Assembly: GCA_937968035.1 (NCBI GenBank)
Contig: CALBTS010000588.1
Coordinates: 1 to 64,000 of the forward strand
Length of the DNA: 64,000 nt
Origin: an uncultured Methanomethylovorans sp.
Lineage (GTDB): Archaea; Halobacteriota; Methanosarcinia; Methanosarcinales; Methanosarcinaceae
Direction: 5' to 3'
Numbering within the stretch: the stretch's first letter is position 1; each line of letters begins with the position of its first letter. The position numbers and the translations under genes were made by a program. The notes beneath the pieces are model-generated. The model saw only the letters and a list, made by a program, of their open reading frames with translations, was not told where the DNA came from and ran no database searches. Positions 45,563-53,850 of the stretch are shown here, piece by piece.

Positions 45563-45868
45563 ATGACTGAAAAGAAATCAACACAGTACAAAGTGACATT
45601 TACACTTGATGGCGAACACGCAGAAGATCCACTGGAAGCAGTAATGAGTACCCTGGATTACATACAGGACAATCCGTACTCTACAATATGGGAAGTAGAA
45701 GACGACAACGGAAACAAAACCAGAATAGACCTGGAAACAGATATCCCGGAATGCCAGTATGCTGATCAGTGTACAATGCGCGATATCAAAGACTATGCCT
45801 GCAGGCACAACGGTATATACGACAAAGACCATGCCTGTGACAGATGGCTGGTATTCCACAAGGAGTAA
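45563..45868 (+). CDS. small phage protein with Cys-rich C-terminal extension
   Basis: 101 residues. Residues 1-60 parallel the preceding protein (QYKVTFTLDGEHAEDPLEAV; WEVEDDNGN.T.IDL). The added C-terminus has four cysteines (ECQYADQC, YACRHN, HACDRW) that may bind metal. It starts after aaggaga. Confidence 0.6.
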   Translation: MTEKKSTQYKVTFTLDGEHAEDPLEAVMSTLDYIQDNPYSTIWEVEDDNGNKTRIDLETDIPECQYADQCTMRDIKDYACRHNGIYDKDHACDRWLVFHKE

Positions 45869-45874
45869 CCAAGT

Positions 45875-46240
45875 ATGCAAGAATACCAGATTCCCGATAA
45901 ACCAGATTACCGGTCAGACATGGATAAATCAAATTGTGTAAGAAGGTTCCTGGAAATTGGAACCGGCCATATCACTGAAAAAGACAACGATTCTCTGGCT
46001 ACGGAATTCCCCGATTATCACACAGATGGCCTAATCTGCAGACCCTACGAATATGGGTACTGGATTTGGGTACCGGATGAAGAAGAAGAATTTACACAAT
46101 TTATTGAAAACCTCCGAGATGCCGAGTATTCAGAAGCTCTTGTGAAGATCTTCGAAAAGGCCAGGAGATTGGACTGTGATTATATCGTGATAGACCAATC
46201 TGGGCCCTATCACGATGACCTGGAGGAATTTGAATGGTAA
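45875..46240 (+). CDS. phage early-region hypothetical protein
   Basis: 121 residues. The segment TGHITEKDNDSLA followed by YEYGYWIWVPDEEEEF and LDCDYIVIDQ resembles small phage proteins with ITE.DN and YG.xI.V motifs. Function unknown. No membrane segment or signal. Confidence 0.6.
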   Translation: MQEYQIPDKPDYRSDMDKSNCVRRFLEIGTGHITEKDNDSLATEFPDYHTDGLICRPYEYGYWIWVPDEEEEFTQFIENLRDAEYSEALVKIFEKARRLDCDYIVIDQSGPYHDDLEEFEW

Positions 46241-46271
46241 ACTCAAGTAAGAACCGTGAGGTGCTAAAACA

Positions 46272-46589
46272 GTGAGAATAGAAGGCCATACGATAATATT
46301 CAGCTCGTCGCCTGTCAACTGGCTGAAAGAGCAAGATGGTAGAAAACCAAATACAACAAGGTACATCCCACTGCACGAAGTACACGAATACATGCTCCAA
46401 ATGAATGAACCAGATGGAATAATGTATGCAGGGGATTCCCTCACAGAGATCAAAAACATCCGAATAATCAACTCAGTATCAAAACAGCCATTTGAAAGAC
46501 AACTAACAGATGTAACATTTGCAGACATCAACATGATGCCAGTATTCATTTTCTCGTGGAAACACGAAGCAAGCCTATTGAACAAATAA
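46272..46589 (+). CDS. hypothetical protein
   Basis: 105 residues starting at GTG with GGTG about nine bases upstream. Mixed alpha/beta with no recognised motif. It is followed by a leader copy and the next gene. Confidence 0.55.
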   Translation: MRIEGHTIIFSSSPVNWLKEQDGRKPNTTRYIPLHEVHEYMLQMNEPDGIMYAGDSLTEIKNIRIINSVSKQPFERQLTDVTFADINMMPVFIFSWKHEASLLNK

Positions 46590-46610
46590 AGTGTGTAAGA
46601 GGTGCGTAGT

Positions 46611-47510
46611 ATGCAGATAGAATATACAGCCAGCGGCTTCCAACATGCCGCAGACAGATTAGAACAGCTTGAAGAAATAAAAAAAAACATAGAGGGAACA
46701 AACAGGGAGGAAGAAAGAACACTATACATCAAATATTATGAACTCCAAGAAGAATTGGATAAAAAGAAAAGAGAAGAAGAACAAGTGATGAATGAGATAC
46801 ACAAGGAACGACTACAACCAACTATCAACGAACGAAATCAGCTTATGGACTATCGCAAGGAAGTTCAGCGAATCATCCACCTGATCGGAAAGAACTACGA
46901 CGTGGAAAAAATAGAACCAGCAGCATATTTTACTGGGTATGGAATCGGACTTCACAACGCACTAATGCAGGAACAACTCATAAGAAAACCATTCGCAGCA
47001 CTGGATGTAGTGGTAGTAGAGAATGACAGACCAAGCAACAAATTCACTGTAGCTATAGTAGGCCAGTTCGCATTCAATAGCATGAGAGGAGCAAGTGCAA
47101 GGATATATACGACAAAATGGAAATCATACAACACCACTGTGCCACTTGCATACGAACCATCGTTAAAATGTGCAATTCAATGGTATGAGAAAAACCTTAA
47201 AACGACATGGAACACCAAGGCCAAGATCATACGCGAGCTGATAGAGCACATTAAAGAAGAGGAAGCACGGTACGAAGAACACCTCAACCTAAAAAAAAAA
47301 TACAATGTGCTCGATTTCGCACCACTAATAGACTCCAGGTGTATAGTATGCAAAAAAGAACTATATCTTGTAGGCGAAGTCAGTGAGGGATTCACAGATC
47401 GCCACCCAAACTGCACGTGGTGTGGAGCAAAACTTGCAAAACCAGCACTGGATATCCAAAACGCAACTAATGAGACAGAACCCATCGCAACCGCCGAGGT
47501 GATACCTTGA
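46611..47510 (+). CDS. coiled-coil protein with C-terminal zinc site
   Basis: 299 residues. An N-terminal coiled coil (about 12-95), a central beta domain, another coiled coil (about 205-240) and a C-terminal ribbon (CIVC near 246 and CTWC near 270). The leader GTGTGTAA lies 12 bases upstream and GAGGTG closer to the ATG. The stop overlaps the next start and a GC-rich element copy (47481-47500) ends just before it. Confidence 0.6.
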   Translation: MQIEYTASGFQHAADRLEQLEEIKKNIEGTNREEERTLYIKYYELQEELDKKKREEEQVMNEIHKERLQPTINERNQLMDYRKEVQRIIHLIGKNYDVEKIEPAAYFTGYGIGLHNALMQEQLIRKPFAALDVVVVENDRPSNKFTVAIVGQFAFNSMRGASARIYTTKWKSYNTTVPLAYEPSLKCAIQWYEKNLKTTWNTKAKIIRELIEHIKEEEARYEEHLNLKKKYNVLDFAPLIDSRCIVCKKELYLVGEVSEGFTDRHPNCTWCGAKLAKPALDIQNATNETEPIATAEVIP

Positions 47511-47746
47511 AAAAACACCTCACTTGCCAAGACATTGAAGTGATCAAATATGCTTTACTCAACCAAGCATTAGGGCCCGACGGAATAGAAAGACCAAACG
47601 CAGAAAAGCTGTATGACCTATTCTGTGAAGCAGAAGACATCCAGATCATCCTCGAAATTGAGGAAGAGGACGGAGGAGAACAAAGTGCCCTGGATGCGAT
47701 GGAGACCATGATTAGTAGAGCTGAACGAAATTATGGCGATGACTGA
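47507..47746 (+). CDS. hypothetical acidic protein
   Basis: 79 residues starting at TTG, overlapping the previous stop (TTGA) with GAGGTG upstream. Acidic and helical, no known family. It is the last gene before the candidate origin. Confidence 0.55.
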   Translation: MKKHLTCQDIEVIKYALLNQALGPDGIERPNAEKLYDLFCEAEDIQIILEIEEEDGGEQSALDAMETMISRAERNYGDD

Positions 47747-48114
47747 CCAGGACTATATATAGAGCATTTTTTCCGCTGTATTCTTTATTTATATACACAC
47801 ATTTTTCCAATGTAAAACCAATTGCAGTACCCATGTGTAGAAAAAACTGGAAAACACCCACAGTGTATTTCCTAAACCAAAACACCCATGCACGTTGTTA
47901 ATATGCATTCAACGTATATAATACAAGCGGTCGAATATGCTGCAAAATAACGCGAAAACAGCGTGTCCACAGAGAATCCACAAATAAAAATACATTGGAA
48001 AAACGTGTGTGTACACAAAGGAATCCCAATGATAAAAACACAAACAGACGGAACAATTGATACATTGGAAACCTATATATAGATTCCAACCAATGTATAA
48101 CCGAGCGTGTGATC
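47747..48114. other. candidate replication origin and orc1/cdc6 promoter
   Basis: An A/T-rich, gene-free stretch directly upstream of the initiator gene. TTTCCAATGTA-like boxes recur: TTTTTCCAATGTAAAACC at 47802-47819 (plus), the same on the minus strand at about 47990-48004 and 48059-48073, and a variant CCAACCAATGTATAACC at 48086-48102. They resemble short origin recognition boxes in archaea, which are bound by Orc1/Cdc6. A TATA box (ctatatatag, 48073-48082) overlaps the third, so the initiator could repress itself. A leader copy (GAGCGTGTGA) precedes the ATG. Confidence 0.6.
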
Positions 48115-49293
48115 ATGAATTTTGAACAGAAAAATCCAATCATTAAGAACATCGAAATCTTGAAAACTGGAAATGCACCAGAATCGTCCAATGACTTACT
48201 CCACCGTGAAAACGAAATAAATAAAATGGAGTATCATTTTAGCCATGTTATCCAAAACATTGTCCCATCGAACATGTTGATGTTCGGGGAAATTGGATCA
48301 GGAAAAACAGCTATGATCAAAATAACAGCAAATGAACTAAAAAAAGAAGCTGAAAAAAGAAACATAAATCTCACTATTCATTATATAAATTGCAATTCAG
48401 AACCAACTGAAATGGGCATATTGCAGCAATTGGTGGCTCAGTACAATATGCACCACTCAATAAAACCACAGAAAATTGCAAATTCAACAAGCCAGTACTT
48501 CCACCACTATATAAAAAAAATCAATGAAACCAATGGAATTATTATAATAATACTCGATGAAATTGATAAAATGAAGCCAAGTAACCTGTTATATAACCTA
48601 TCACGAGTGAAAGAAAACGGATTCACTGATTTCAACGTATGTGTAGTAGGCATTTCAAACAATTTTCTATTCGAAAAAGAAAGAGATCCCAGAGAGTTGT
48701 CATCATTCAGGCCAACGAGAATAACAGTACCACCATATAACACAGAACAACTAATAGATATCCTTATTAATAAAGCTGAAAAAGCACTGAAACCAAACAC
48801 ATGGGACATTGGAACAATTACAATGTGCGCCACACGATTATCAGCATGTAAAGGAGATGCAAGATCTGCAATCGAACTTCTAAAAACAACCGCTGAAATC
48901 GCAGAAAAAACGGGAAAAACAGCACTTACTGAAAACGATGTGCTAATTGCTGAAAAAGAACTGCAGCACGGAACAATATCAACCCTGCTTTCAAACCTGC
49001 CTCCTCAAAAAACACTCATGCTTCTGGCATGCATGCACAACATGTATAGTAATGACGAAACCACGACCACGAAAACTGCATATCAACAGTATGCTAAACT
49101 ATGCGATGCATACGGGCATGAAACCTACACAGATCGGAGTTTCAGGACAGTACTAAACGAATTTGAAATCGAGGGGTTAATCAATATCAACAAAACTTCA
49201 CGAGGTAGAGCAAGGGGTATACAGAACCAAATATCGACCGAATTAAGTATTGAATCAACAATCGATATCTTAACCAATGCGCTCGAATCATAA
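48115..49293 (+). CDS. orc1: Orc1/Cdc6-type replication initiator
   Basis: AAA+ ATPase that binds origin boxes and starts replication. The 392 residues include Walker A GEIGSGKT (58-65), Walker B IIIILDEID (143-151), a sensor-1-like VVGISNN (about 178-184) and a C-terminal winged helix (TDRSFRTVLNEFEIEGLI). Length matches archaeal Orc1/Cdc6. ATG 48115 follows GTG-TGA-TC; GTG 48109 is an alternative inside the leader. Proximity to repeated boxes makes autonomous replication likely. Confidence 0.88.
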   Translation: MNFEQKNPIIKNIEILKTGNAPESSNDLLHRENEINKMEYHFSHVIQNIVPSNMLMFGEIGSGKTAMIKITANELKKEAEKRNINLTIHYINCNSEPTEMGILQQLVAQYNMHHSIKPQKIANSTSQYFHHYIKKINETNGIIIIILDEIDKMKPSNLLYNLSRVKENGFTDFNVCVVGISNNFLFEKERDPRELSSFRPTRITVPPYNTEQLIDILINKAEKALKPNTWDIGTITMCATRLSACKGDARSAIELLKTTAEIAEKTGKTALTENDVLIAEKELQHGTISTLLSNLPPQKTLMLLACMHNMYSNDETTTTKTAYQQYAKLCDAYGHETYTDRSFRTVLNEFEIEGLININKTSRGRARGIQNQISTELSIESTIDILTNALES

Positions 49294-49310
49294 CAAATGT
49301 GACACCGATA

Positions 49311-49370
49311 TCGTTCGGCAGCTCATAAATGCAGCGGCTATCGCCGACAGCAATTATGGCTGCCTCTCTC
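49311..49370 (+). ncRNA. structured hairpin RNA, family 1 copy 1
   Basis: The hairpin core is 49317-49364: GGCAGC / GCTGCC at the base, CATAA..TGC / GCA..TTATG in the middle, CGGC-tatc-GCCG at the tip. About 60 bases match the copy at 53261-53320 with three differences. Two of them are compensatory (C-G here, T-A there) in the basal stem. The T-rich stretch after it (atatatttttaattg) may end the RNA. It lies between orc1 and the next operon. Confidence 0.7.
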
Positions 49371-49418
49371 ATATATTTTTAATTGTTTTTTCTTCAAGTG
49401 AAATCAGGAGGTATAACA

Positions 49419-49784
49419 ATGACTTTAGAAGAAGACATGCCAGTGATATCTATATATCTATCAGAAGACGCGGTTACAGACGGTATACTTGTAGACATCA
49501 CCCAGATCAATCCAGAATGGGAAAGAGGAATTTTCAAATATGTTACCACAAATCTGATGCAGCAAGGATACTTCACAGAAGACGGTTCTATCAACATCCC
49601 TAATCTACTGGACCTGCTCAATCAATCCAACGAGATGATAAGAAAAGCATCTCATGGATTCAAGGATCCCAAAGAAACATTCTATTCGGGAAACATCGAG
49701 CTGCCAAATGGACATCAACAGCAGATCTTCATTGAAATGAATGAATTTGAAAAATACACGATCATGTTACCAGAGGATCACTAA
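49419..49784 (+). CDS. phage protein, DUF6573-like
   Basis: 121 residues. The N-terminal YLSEDAVTDGILVDIT is a motif of a widespread phage/plasmid family (like DUF6573) of unknown function. ATG 49419 has GGAGG eight bases upstream. The stop overlaps the next start (TAATG). Confidence 0.6.
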   Translation: MTLEEDMPVISIYLSEDAVTDGILVDITQINPEWERGIFKYVTTNLMQQGYFTEDGSINIPNLLDLLNQSNEMIRKASHGFKDPKETFYSGNIELPNGHQQQIFIEMNEFEKYTIMLPEDH

Positions 49785-49966
49785 TGTCAAGCGAAAAGAT
49801 CCCGGAACTGATAAACACCTCCATCTCCACCTGCAGAGGCGAAGCCATTTACAGTCATACAGAACTGGAAGATGCAAACGGAAGATGGAACGACAACTGG
49901 TGGACGAACAATGGGGAATATGTAACCCATGAAGAGTTCAGACATCATGTATACATAGTAAGATAA
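49784..49966 (+). CDS. hypothetical small protein
   Basis: 60 residues with Trp-rich centre (RWNDNWWTNNGEYVTHEEF). No family recognised. It begins at TAATG with the previous gene. Confidence 0.55.
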   Translation: MSSEKIPELINTSISTCRGEAIYSHTELEDANGRWNDNWWTNNGEYVTHEEFRHHVYIVR

Positions 49967-49981
49967 AAGAAGGAATTCAAA

Positions 49982-50485
49982 ATGAGTAGAAAGAGCGTGT
50001 GTGTAATAGCCATAGCGGTAGCGATGGTGCTGCTGCTTGTAGGAACAGCTGCTGCGAATACTGCAACATTCAAGGGAAAAACAGTAACTATCCACGGAGA
50101 CAAATCTCCTGGTAAATGGGAATCCCCCTTCACTATCAATGACATTGCATGCAAAAACAATGTTGTCTACGTAGCAACTGATAAGATCATCAAAATAGTG
50201 GACATATCATCTGCCAGAACACCAGTTGGTATTCAGTCACTTCTCCCAGGTGGCAAGCAGATCGAAATAAAACGGGACTACATGTACATCAGAACTACAG
50301 ATGGAACTCTCCGGTTATATGATGTCAAGAACAAGTTCAAAGCACGTTTTGTCAAAGAATACAAGTTTGACAGCAGCCTGAAAATCTTCGAGATCCACGG
50401 TATTAATTTGTATACTTACCACTCAGATAAAACAAGCCGTGTGTACAAGATCAACTCCGGTGGAATACTAACTCTGAAAAAATAA
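49982..50485 (+). CDS. secreted beta-propeller-like protein
   Basis: 167 residues. A signal peptide (VCVIAIAVAMVLLLVGTAAA) is followed by two to three LVIVD-type strands (VVYVATDKIIKIVDIS and DYMYIRTTDGTLRLYDV). This is a short extracytoplasmic protein, possibly a surface or superinfection-exclusion factor. The text GAGCGTGTGTGTAA lies inside its first codons (Lys-Ser-Val-Cys-Val), so the leader motif here overlaps the coding start. Confidence 0.65.
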   Translation: MSRKSVCVIAIAVAMVLLLVGTAAANTATFKGKTVTIHGDKSPGKWESPFTINDIACKNNVVYVATDKIIKIVDISSARTPVGIQSLLPGGKQIEIKRDYMYIRTTDGTLRLYDVKNKFKARFVKEYKFDSSLKIFEIHGINLYTYHSDKTSRVYKINSGGILTLKK

Positions 50486-50497
50486 GGAGTAACAACC

Positions 50498-50671
50498 ATG
50501 GAAAAAATAACGATAATAATCAACACCGAAAACGCAGCATTTGAAGACGGACCACTATTCGAAGCTGCAGCAATACTCAGAAATCTTACACATAACTGGG
50601 GTTCAGGACATCAACCTGAATCACTTTATGACAGCAATGGAAACAAAACAGGAAGTGTTACTTATGAGTGA
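50498..50671 (+). CDS. small hypothetical protein
   Basis: 57 residues (starts MEKITIIINTENAAF, ends GSVTYE) with GGAG before the ATG. The pattern ITIIINTENAAF is typical of small phage early proteins. It ends with ATGAGTGA, overlapping the start of the next gene. Confidence 0.65.
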   Translation: MEKITIIINTENAAFEDGPLFEAAAILRNLTHNWGSGHQPESLYDSNGNKTGSVTYE

Positions 50672-51395
50672 ACAAAAAGTTTACTCTAACCATAAACTAC
50701 CACCTTCATATCACCTGGGATCAATGGGTATAGGATGCGCATTTGAACCACCTGGTCACCCACGTTATTTTGTAAGGTCGGTATACACCAGATTTGGGAA
50801 TACCCCACCAAAAGGACCATGCTACATGCTCAATGGCACCGGGTTCACAGAACTCGAACAGGTTGATAAATTATATGGAACTCCACAATTCCCAATACTG
50901 GATAAAAATCACCCTGCAACAATCGCATGGATGAAAGATATATATTCCCATTTTCACCGTTGCTATCACGACGGATGCAGAAGATCCATACTGATCTACC
51001 CGGTACCATCCTATAAATTGAAAACATTTATAGATGATCCAAGATTCTCAGAAGAATGGAGAATAATAACCAAGCAAACCATTGAAATGAAAAACGAAAA
51101 AATTAAAACCAATGCAAAAATAGTAGCAATCCCGGATAACCACATGGCCGTCAGGTACATCCGGAAACATTACCCAGACCACCAACCAATACTGGAATGG
51201 ATAGAAAAACCGCCAATGAAAGACGGAAACTGGTACGGGACACTAAAAGAAAGACCGGATCCGGATAAATGCCCAGGCCAATGCGGTATGAAACACCCGG
51301 TCAACGGGACATGGTGCCAGTTCTGTGGGTGGCGCAAAGAAGAACCATCGCAACCGCAGGGAGGCGATGCAGTCACAACTACACCATCAAACTGA
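50664..51395 (+). CDS. hypothetical protein with C-terminal zinc site
   Basis: 243 residues. No catalytic motif recognised; the C-terminus has KCPGQCGMKH and WCQFCGWR, a four-cysteine zinc site. A longer frame upstream is out of phase with the well-supported gene at 50498, so I use ATG 50664. A GC-rich element copy (51344-51363) lies in its last codons, read as Ser-Gln-Pro-Gln. Confidence 0.6.
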   Translation: MSEQKVYSNHKLPPSYHLGSMGIGCAFEPPGHPRYFVRSVYTRFGNTPPKGPCYMLNGTGFTELEQVDKLYGTPQFPILDKNHPATIAWMKDIYSHFHRCYHDGCRRSILIYPVPSYKLKTFIDDPRFSEEWRIITKQTIEMKNEKIKTNAKIVAIPDNHMAVRYIRKHYPDHQPILEWIEKPPMKDGNWYGTLKERPDPDKCPGQCGMKHPVNGTWCQFCGWRKEEPSQPQGGDAVTTTPSN

Positions 51396-51414
51396 TATAG
51401 CATTGTGCTATATC
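51394..51414 (+). terminator. 8-bp hairpin after the gene, before a leader
   Basis: GATATAGC-attgt-GCTATATC, starting in the stop codon of the preceding gene. No T-run follows, and the leader GAGCGTGTGA comes six bases later. It could be an operator or RNA-processing site instead. Confidence 0.4.
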
Positions 51415-51424
51415 TCCAGAGCGT

Positions 51425-51673
51425 GTGATAGCCGTGTGTAAAGACGATAAGAGCCAGGAGGCTACGGTATACACCGACCCCTCCATGTTCATGTTAAAAC
51501 ATTCAAAGTACTGCTTTGGATTTTTTAAGTTACACGAAGAATTCGGAATAACCGAACGGTTTAGGTGTAAGCTATGTGGTTCTCATTACACAAAAGTGTG
51601 GAAAGTGAGAAATAAATTCCAGTTTCATGGTATACTGGAATATTTAGATCCCCGGAGACAAGTAAATGATTGA
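51425..51673 (+). CDS. small zinc-finger protein
   Basis: 82 residues with FRCKLCGSHYTKVW (near 48) and an upstream His/Cys (KHSKYC), probably one zinc finger. GTG 51425 overlaps the GTG-TGA of the leader; GTG 51433 follows it. It overlaps the next gene by eight bases. Confidence 0.55.
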   Translation: MIAVCKDDKSQEATVYTDPSMFMLKHSKYCFGFFKLHEEFGITERFRCKLCGSHYTKVWKVRNKFQFHGILEYLDPRRQVND

Positions 51674-52205
51674 AATGGACATAAACAATCTAAATGGAAT
51701 ACCTGTAGGAATGTTGAAAGAACTAGCGAATGGAGCAATGGAGGTACACCGAGAAATCCCAGAATGTGACTATAAAAACATGCTTGGGGAATTCATAGAT
51801 GCGGTGATCGCAAAAATAGACGAAATTGAAGGAAAAAAGCCAGGGGTTAAACAAAACGAGAAAAGGCCATATCCAAAGTTCTCAGCGCGTGACAAACAGC
51901 CATCCCCAAGCGCGGATGTCAAACTGGCTTCAAACCAGGCGAAAATTGCAGCTGCTTGCGACTCCATCAAAAAGTTCCTGTTAACCAAGAACAAAAACTA
52001 TGGTGACAGTGCCCTGGAACCAACAAGAGTTTGCAGTAAAGCAAATTCAACCGAACAAATCCTAATAAGAATGGATGACAAGATCAACCGGATTGCAAAT
52101 TCCACCGAACCCAGGATGAACGACTACGTAGACCTGATAGGCTACGGAATGTTGCTCATTGTGAACAAAGGGTGGACAGACGAAATAAACAAATTGATTG
52201 ACTAA
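51666..52205 (+). CDS. Nmad1/DUF1599-like protein
   Basis: 179 residues. The C-terminal 80 match the phage pattern FLLTKNKNYGDSAL, then ILIRMDDKINRIAN and DYVDLIGYGMLLI, known as nucleotide modification associated domain 1 (DUF1599). The family is linked by genome context to modified DNA nucleotides; its activity is not established. The N-terminal half is charged and helical. Confidence 0.65.
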   Translation: MIEMDINNLNGIPVGMLKELANGAMEVHREIPECDYKNMLGEFIDAVIAKIDEIEGKKPGVKQNEKRPYPKFSARDKQPSPSADVKLASNQAKIAAACDSIKKFLLTKNKNYGDSALEPTRVCSKANSTEQILIRMDDKINRIANSTEPRMNDYVDLIGYGMLLIVNKGWTDEINKLID

Positions 52206-52207
52206 AC

Positions 52208-52228
52208 AGTGGAACTAACAATTCCACT
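52208..52228 (+). terminator. 7-bp hairpin and T-run
   Basis: AGTGGAA-ctaacaa-TTCCACT followed by attTTaag. It lies three bases after the stop at 52205 and is directly followed by a leader (GAGCGTGGTGTAG). Confidence 0.5.
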
Positions 52229-52251
52229 ATTTTAAGAGCGTGGTGTAGACG

Positions 52252-52968
52252 ATGTCAACTATAACAGCAGTAAGTGCAACTATCAAACTTCTCAAAACGA
52301 ATCCTCCAGAAGCATGTAAATTTCACTATGGGAAATACGTGGATACTACAAACCCGGTAGCAGGTGTTGGAAATGACACAGATGTAGGGGAAATCGCAGA
52401 CTGTGTGTGGAAACACGGAATTGACCCGGATCTGGAGCAGTACTACGAAGAACACCCAGACGAAGAAATAGACGACTGGGAATGCCATACCAGATTTTAC
52501 GGCTATAAAAAAGCAGCCGATGGCAAATATGACTACGACACTGACGTAAAATACAGTGCAATATGGCATGACTGGGCAGGTGGCACATATACTATCACAA
52601 GATCCCCATACGTCCAATTCAGTGCACTGTGCAGCCCATGTTGCCCAGGACAGGCTTCACTTAGCACATCTGGACAATACCCTTGCTATTCCCCATCAAT
52701 TGAAAGCCTTGGACTCCTATGGGTCACAAACTCTAACGTGCCAAAAGTGTGGGTATGGGACATTGAACGCGAGATCAAAAATGTCACCAACAAAATTCAC
52801 GCAGTTGCAAACAGAATCATCTTTAAAAAAAGCAGCAATCCTACACAGGATGCACTGTATAATCACTATCTAAAAAAATATTTGAATACTCTCGAAGACG
52901 CAAGAGAATTCAACGAACTATCAAAAGTGAGCAGAATGGTAGTATCGCAAGTGAGGTTAGACGCATGA
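52252..52968 (+). CDS. phage early protein with CSPCxPGQ motif
   Basis: 238 residues. SPYVQFSALCSPCCPGQASL followed by SGQYPCYSPS is a motif of a widely distributed phage early protein of unknown function (usually CSPCYPNQ or CSPCYPGQ). Cysteines may bind metal. The start ATG follows GTG-TAG-ACG. Confidence 0.65.
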   Translation: MSTITAVSATIKLLKTNPPEACKFHYGKYVDTTNPVAGVGNDTDVGEIADCVWKHGIDPDLEQYYEEHPDEEIDDWECHTRFYGYKKAADGKYDYDTDVKYSAIWHDWAGGTYTITRSPYVQFSALCSPCCPGQASLSTSGQYPCYSPSIESLGLLWVTNSNVPKVWVWDIEREIKNVTNKIHAVANRIIFKKSSNPTQDALYNHYLKKYLNTLEDAREFNELSKVSRMVVSQVRLDA

Positions 52969-53258
52969 CAGATCAAAAACCGTACTATTCAGAAATACTG
53001 GAAGACGGGAGAGCCCTAGTGAACCACGATTCAATCAGCGTAAACACACAGCAGGATGACAGTGGCCTACTGATACACACCAAGCTCACCTATGTGCTGG
53101 TGGGTGGAGCAGGATACCTCCGCGGATACGATGGAGATCTTGCAGTATATTACGGAATTGGCTCACCAACGTGGGTAGCAAACCACGGTTCAAAGGCAAA
53201 CTATGAACTTGCCAAATGGTTCTTCCCGAATCTAACAGAGAACAGGTACAGACATTGA
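52965..53258 (+). CDS. hypothetical protein
   Basis: 97 residues, beta-type, Gly/Tyr-rich (VLVGGAGYLRGYDGDLAVYYG). Starts in an ATGA overlap. No family recognised. The structured RNA copy 2 begins three bases after its stop. Confidence 0.55.
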   Translation: MTDQKPYYSEILEDGRALVNHDSISVNTQQDDSGLLIHTKLTYVLVGGAGYLRGYDGDLAVYYGIGSPTWVANHGSKANYELAKWFFPNLTENRYRH

Positions 53259-53260
53259 AA

Positions 53261-53320
53261 TCGCTCGGTAGCTCATAAATGCAGCGGCTATCGCCGACAG
53301 CAATTATGGCTACCTCTCTC
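53261..53320 (+). ncRNA. structured hairpin RNA, family 1 copy 2
   Basis: The hairpin core is 53267-53314: basal stem GGTAGC / GCTACC where copy 1 has GGCAGC / GCTGCC. The middle and tip stems are identical to copy 1. It starts right behind a stop codon and ends about 40 bases before the next start, so it may act in the 5' leader of the gene at 53358 or be processed out. Confidence 0.7.
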
Positions 53321-53357
53321 AGAAATTATGAGTACTTTTAGTTAAGAGGTGTCGAAG

Positions 53358-53846
53358 ATGGTTAACATCGAATTAAGTGATTATGTAAGCGGTAAAGACA
53401 ATGTGTATGAACCTGGAGATACTTTCTTTATCAACGGTGCTCAGTACACGCTAATGAAATCAGCACAATACAGTGAATACAGACTGCTGGAATTGCCAGA
53501 ATGGAAATACACATCCCCAATGGATCTGTCAGTGCCAATGACAAGACACTACATGCGGAAACTTGCAAAATTGTCAAACTATGAAGAAAATGTGTTCATT
53601 CCAAATTCAAAAGGCAGTCATCTGGGATCAGGTTCAGTATTGAAATTCAAGACAACTGGTGACTTGTTCATGCTATCGTGTGACCACCACAACATTGCAA
53701 GACTGATAGACCTGAACACTGGAAAACCAGCATTCGAAGAAACCACTACAAAAAAACAGTTCAAAGTAGATTTTGCAGAACTACATGAAATGATATGCAA
53801 ATATCAACAATTCGAAGACTTTGAGATCACTACCCTTGTGAGATGA
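53358..53846 (+). CDS. hypothetical protein
   Basis: 162 residues, beta-type first half (YEPGDTFFINGAQYTLMK) and a mixed second half. The ribosome site GAGGTG lies eight bases before ATG 53358; GTG 53349 is an alternative start. No family recognised. Confidence 0.55.
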   Translation: MVNIELSDYVSGKDNVYEPGDTFFINGAQYTLMKSAQYSEYRLLELPEWKYTSPMDLSVPMTRHYMRKLAKLSNYEENVFIPNSKGSHLGSGSVLKFKTTGDLFMLSCDHHNIARLIDLNTGKPAFEETTTKKQFKVDFAELHEMICKYQQFEDFEITTLVR

Positions 53847-53850
53847 TACC

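Noticed and set aside
50541-50663. N-terminal extension of the gene at 50664
   Set aside because: It overlaps a better supported 57-residue gene with its own ribosome site and an ATGAGTGA junction.
49311-53320. CRISPR-like repeat
   Set aside because: Only two copies four kilobases apart, no spacers; no cas gene or repeat array occurs in the window.
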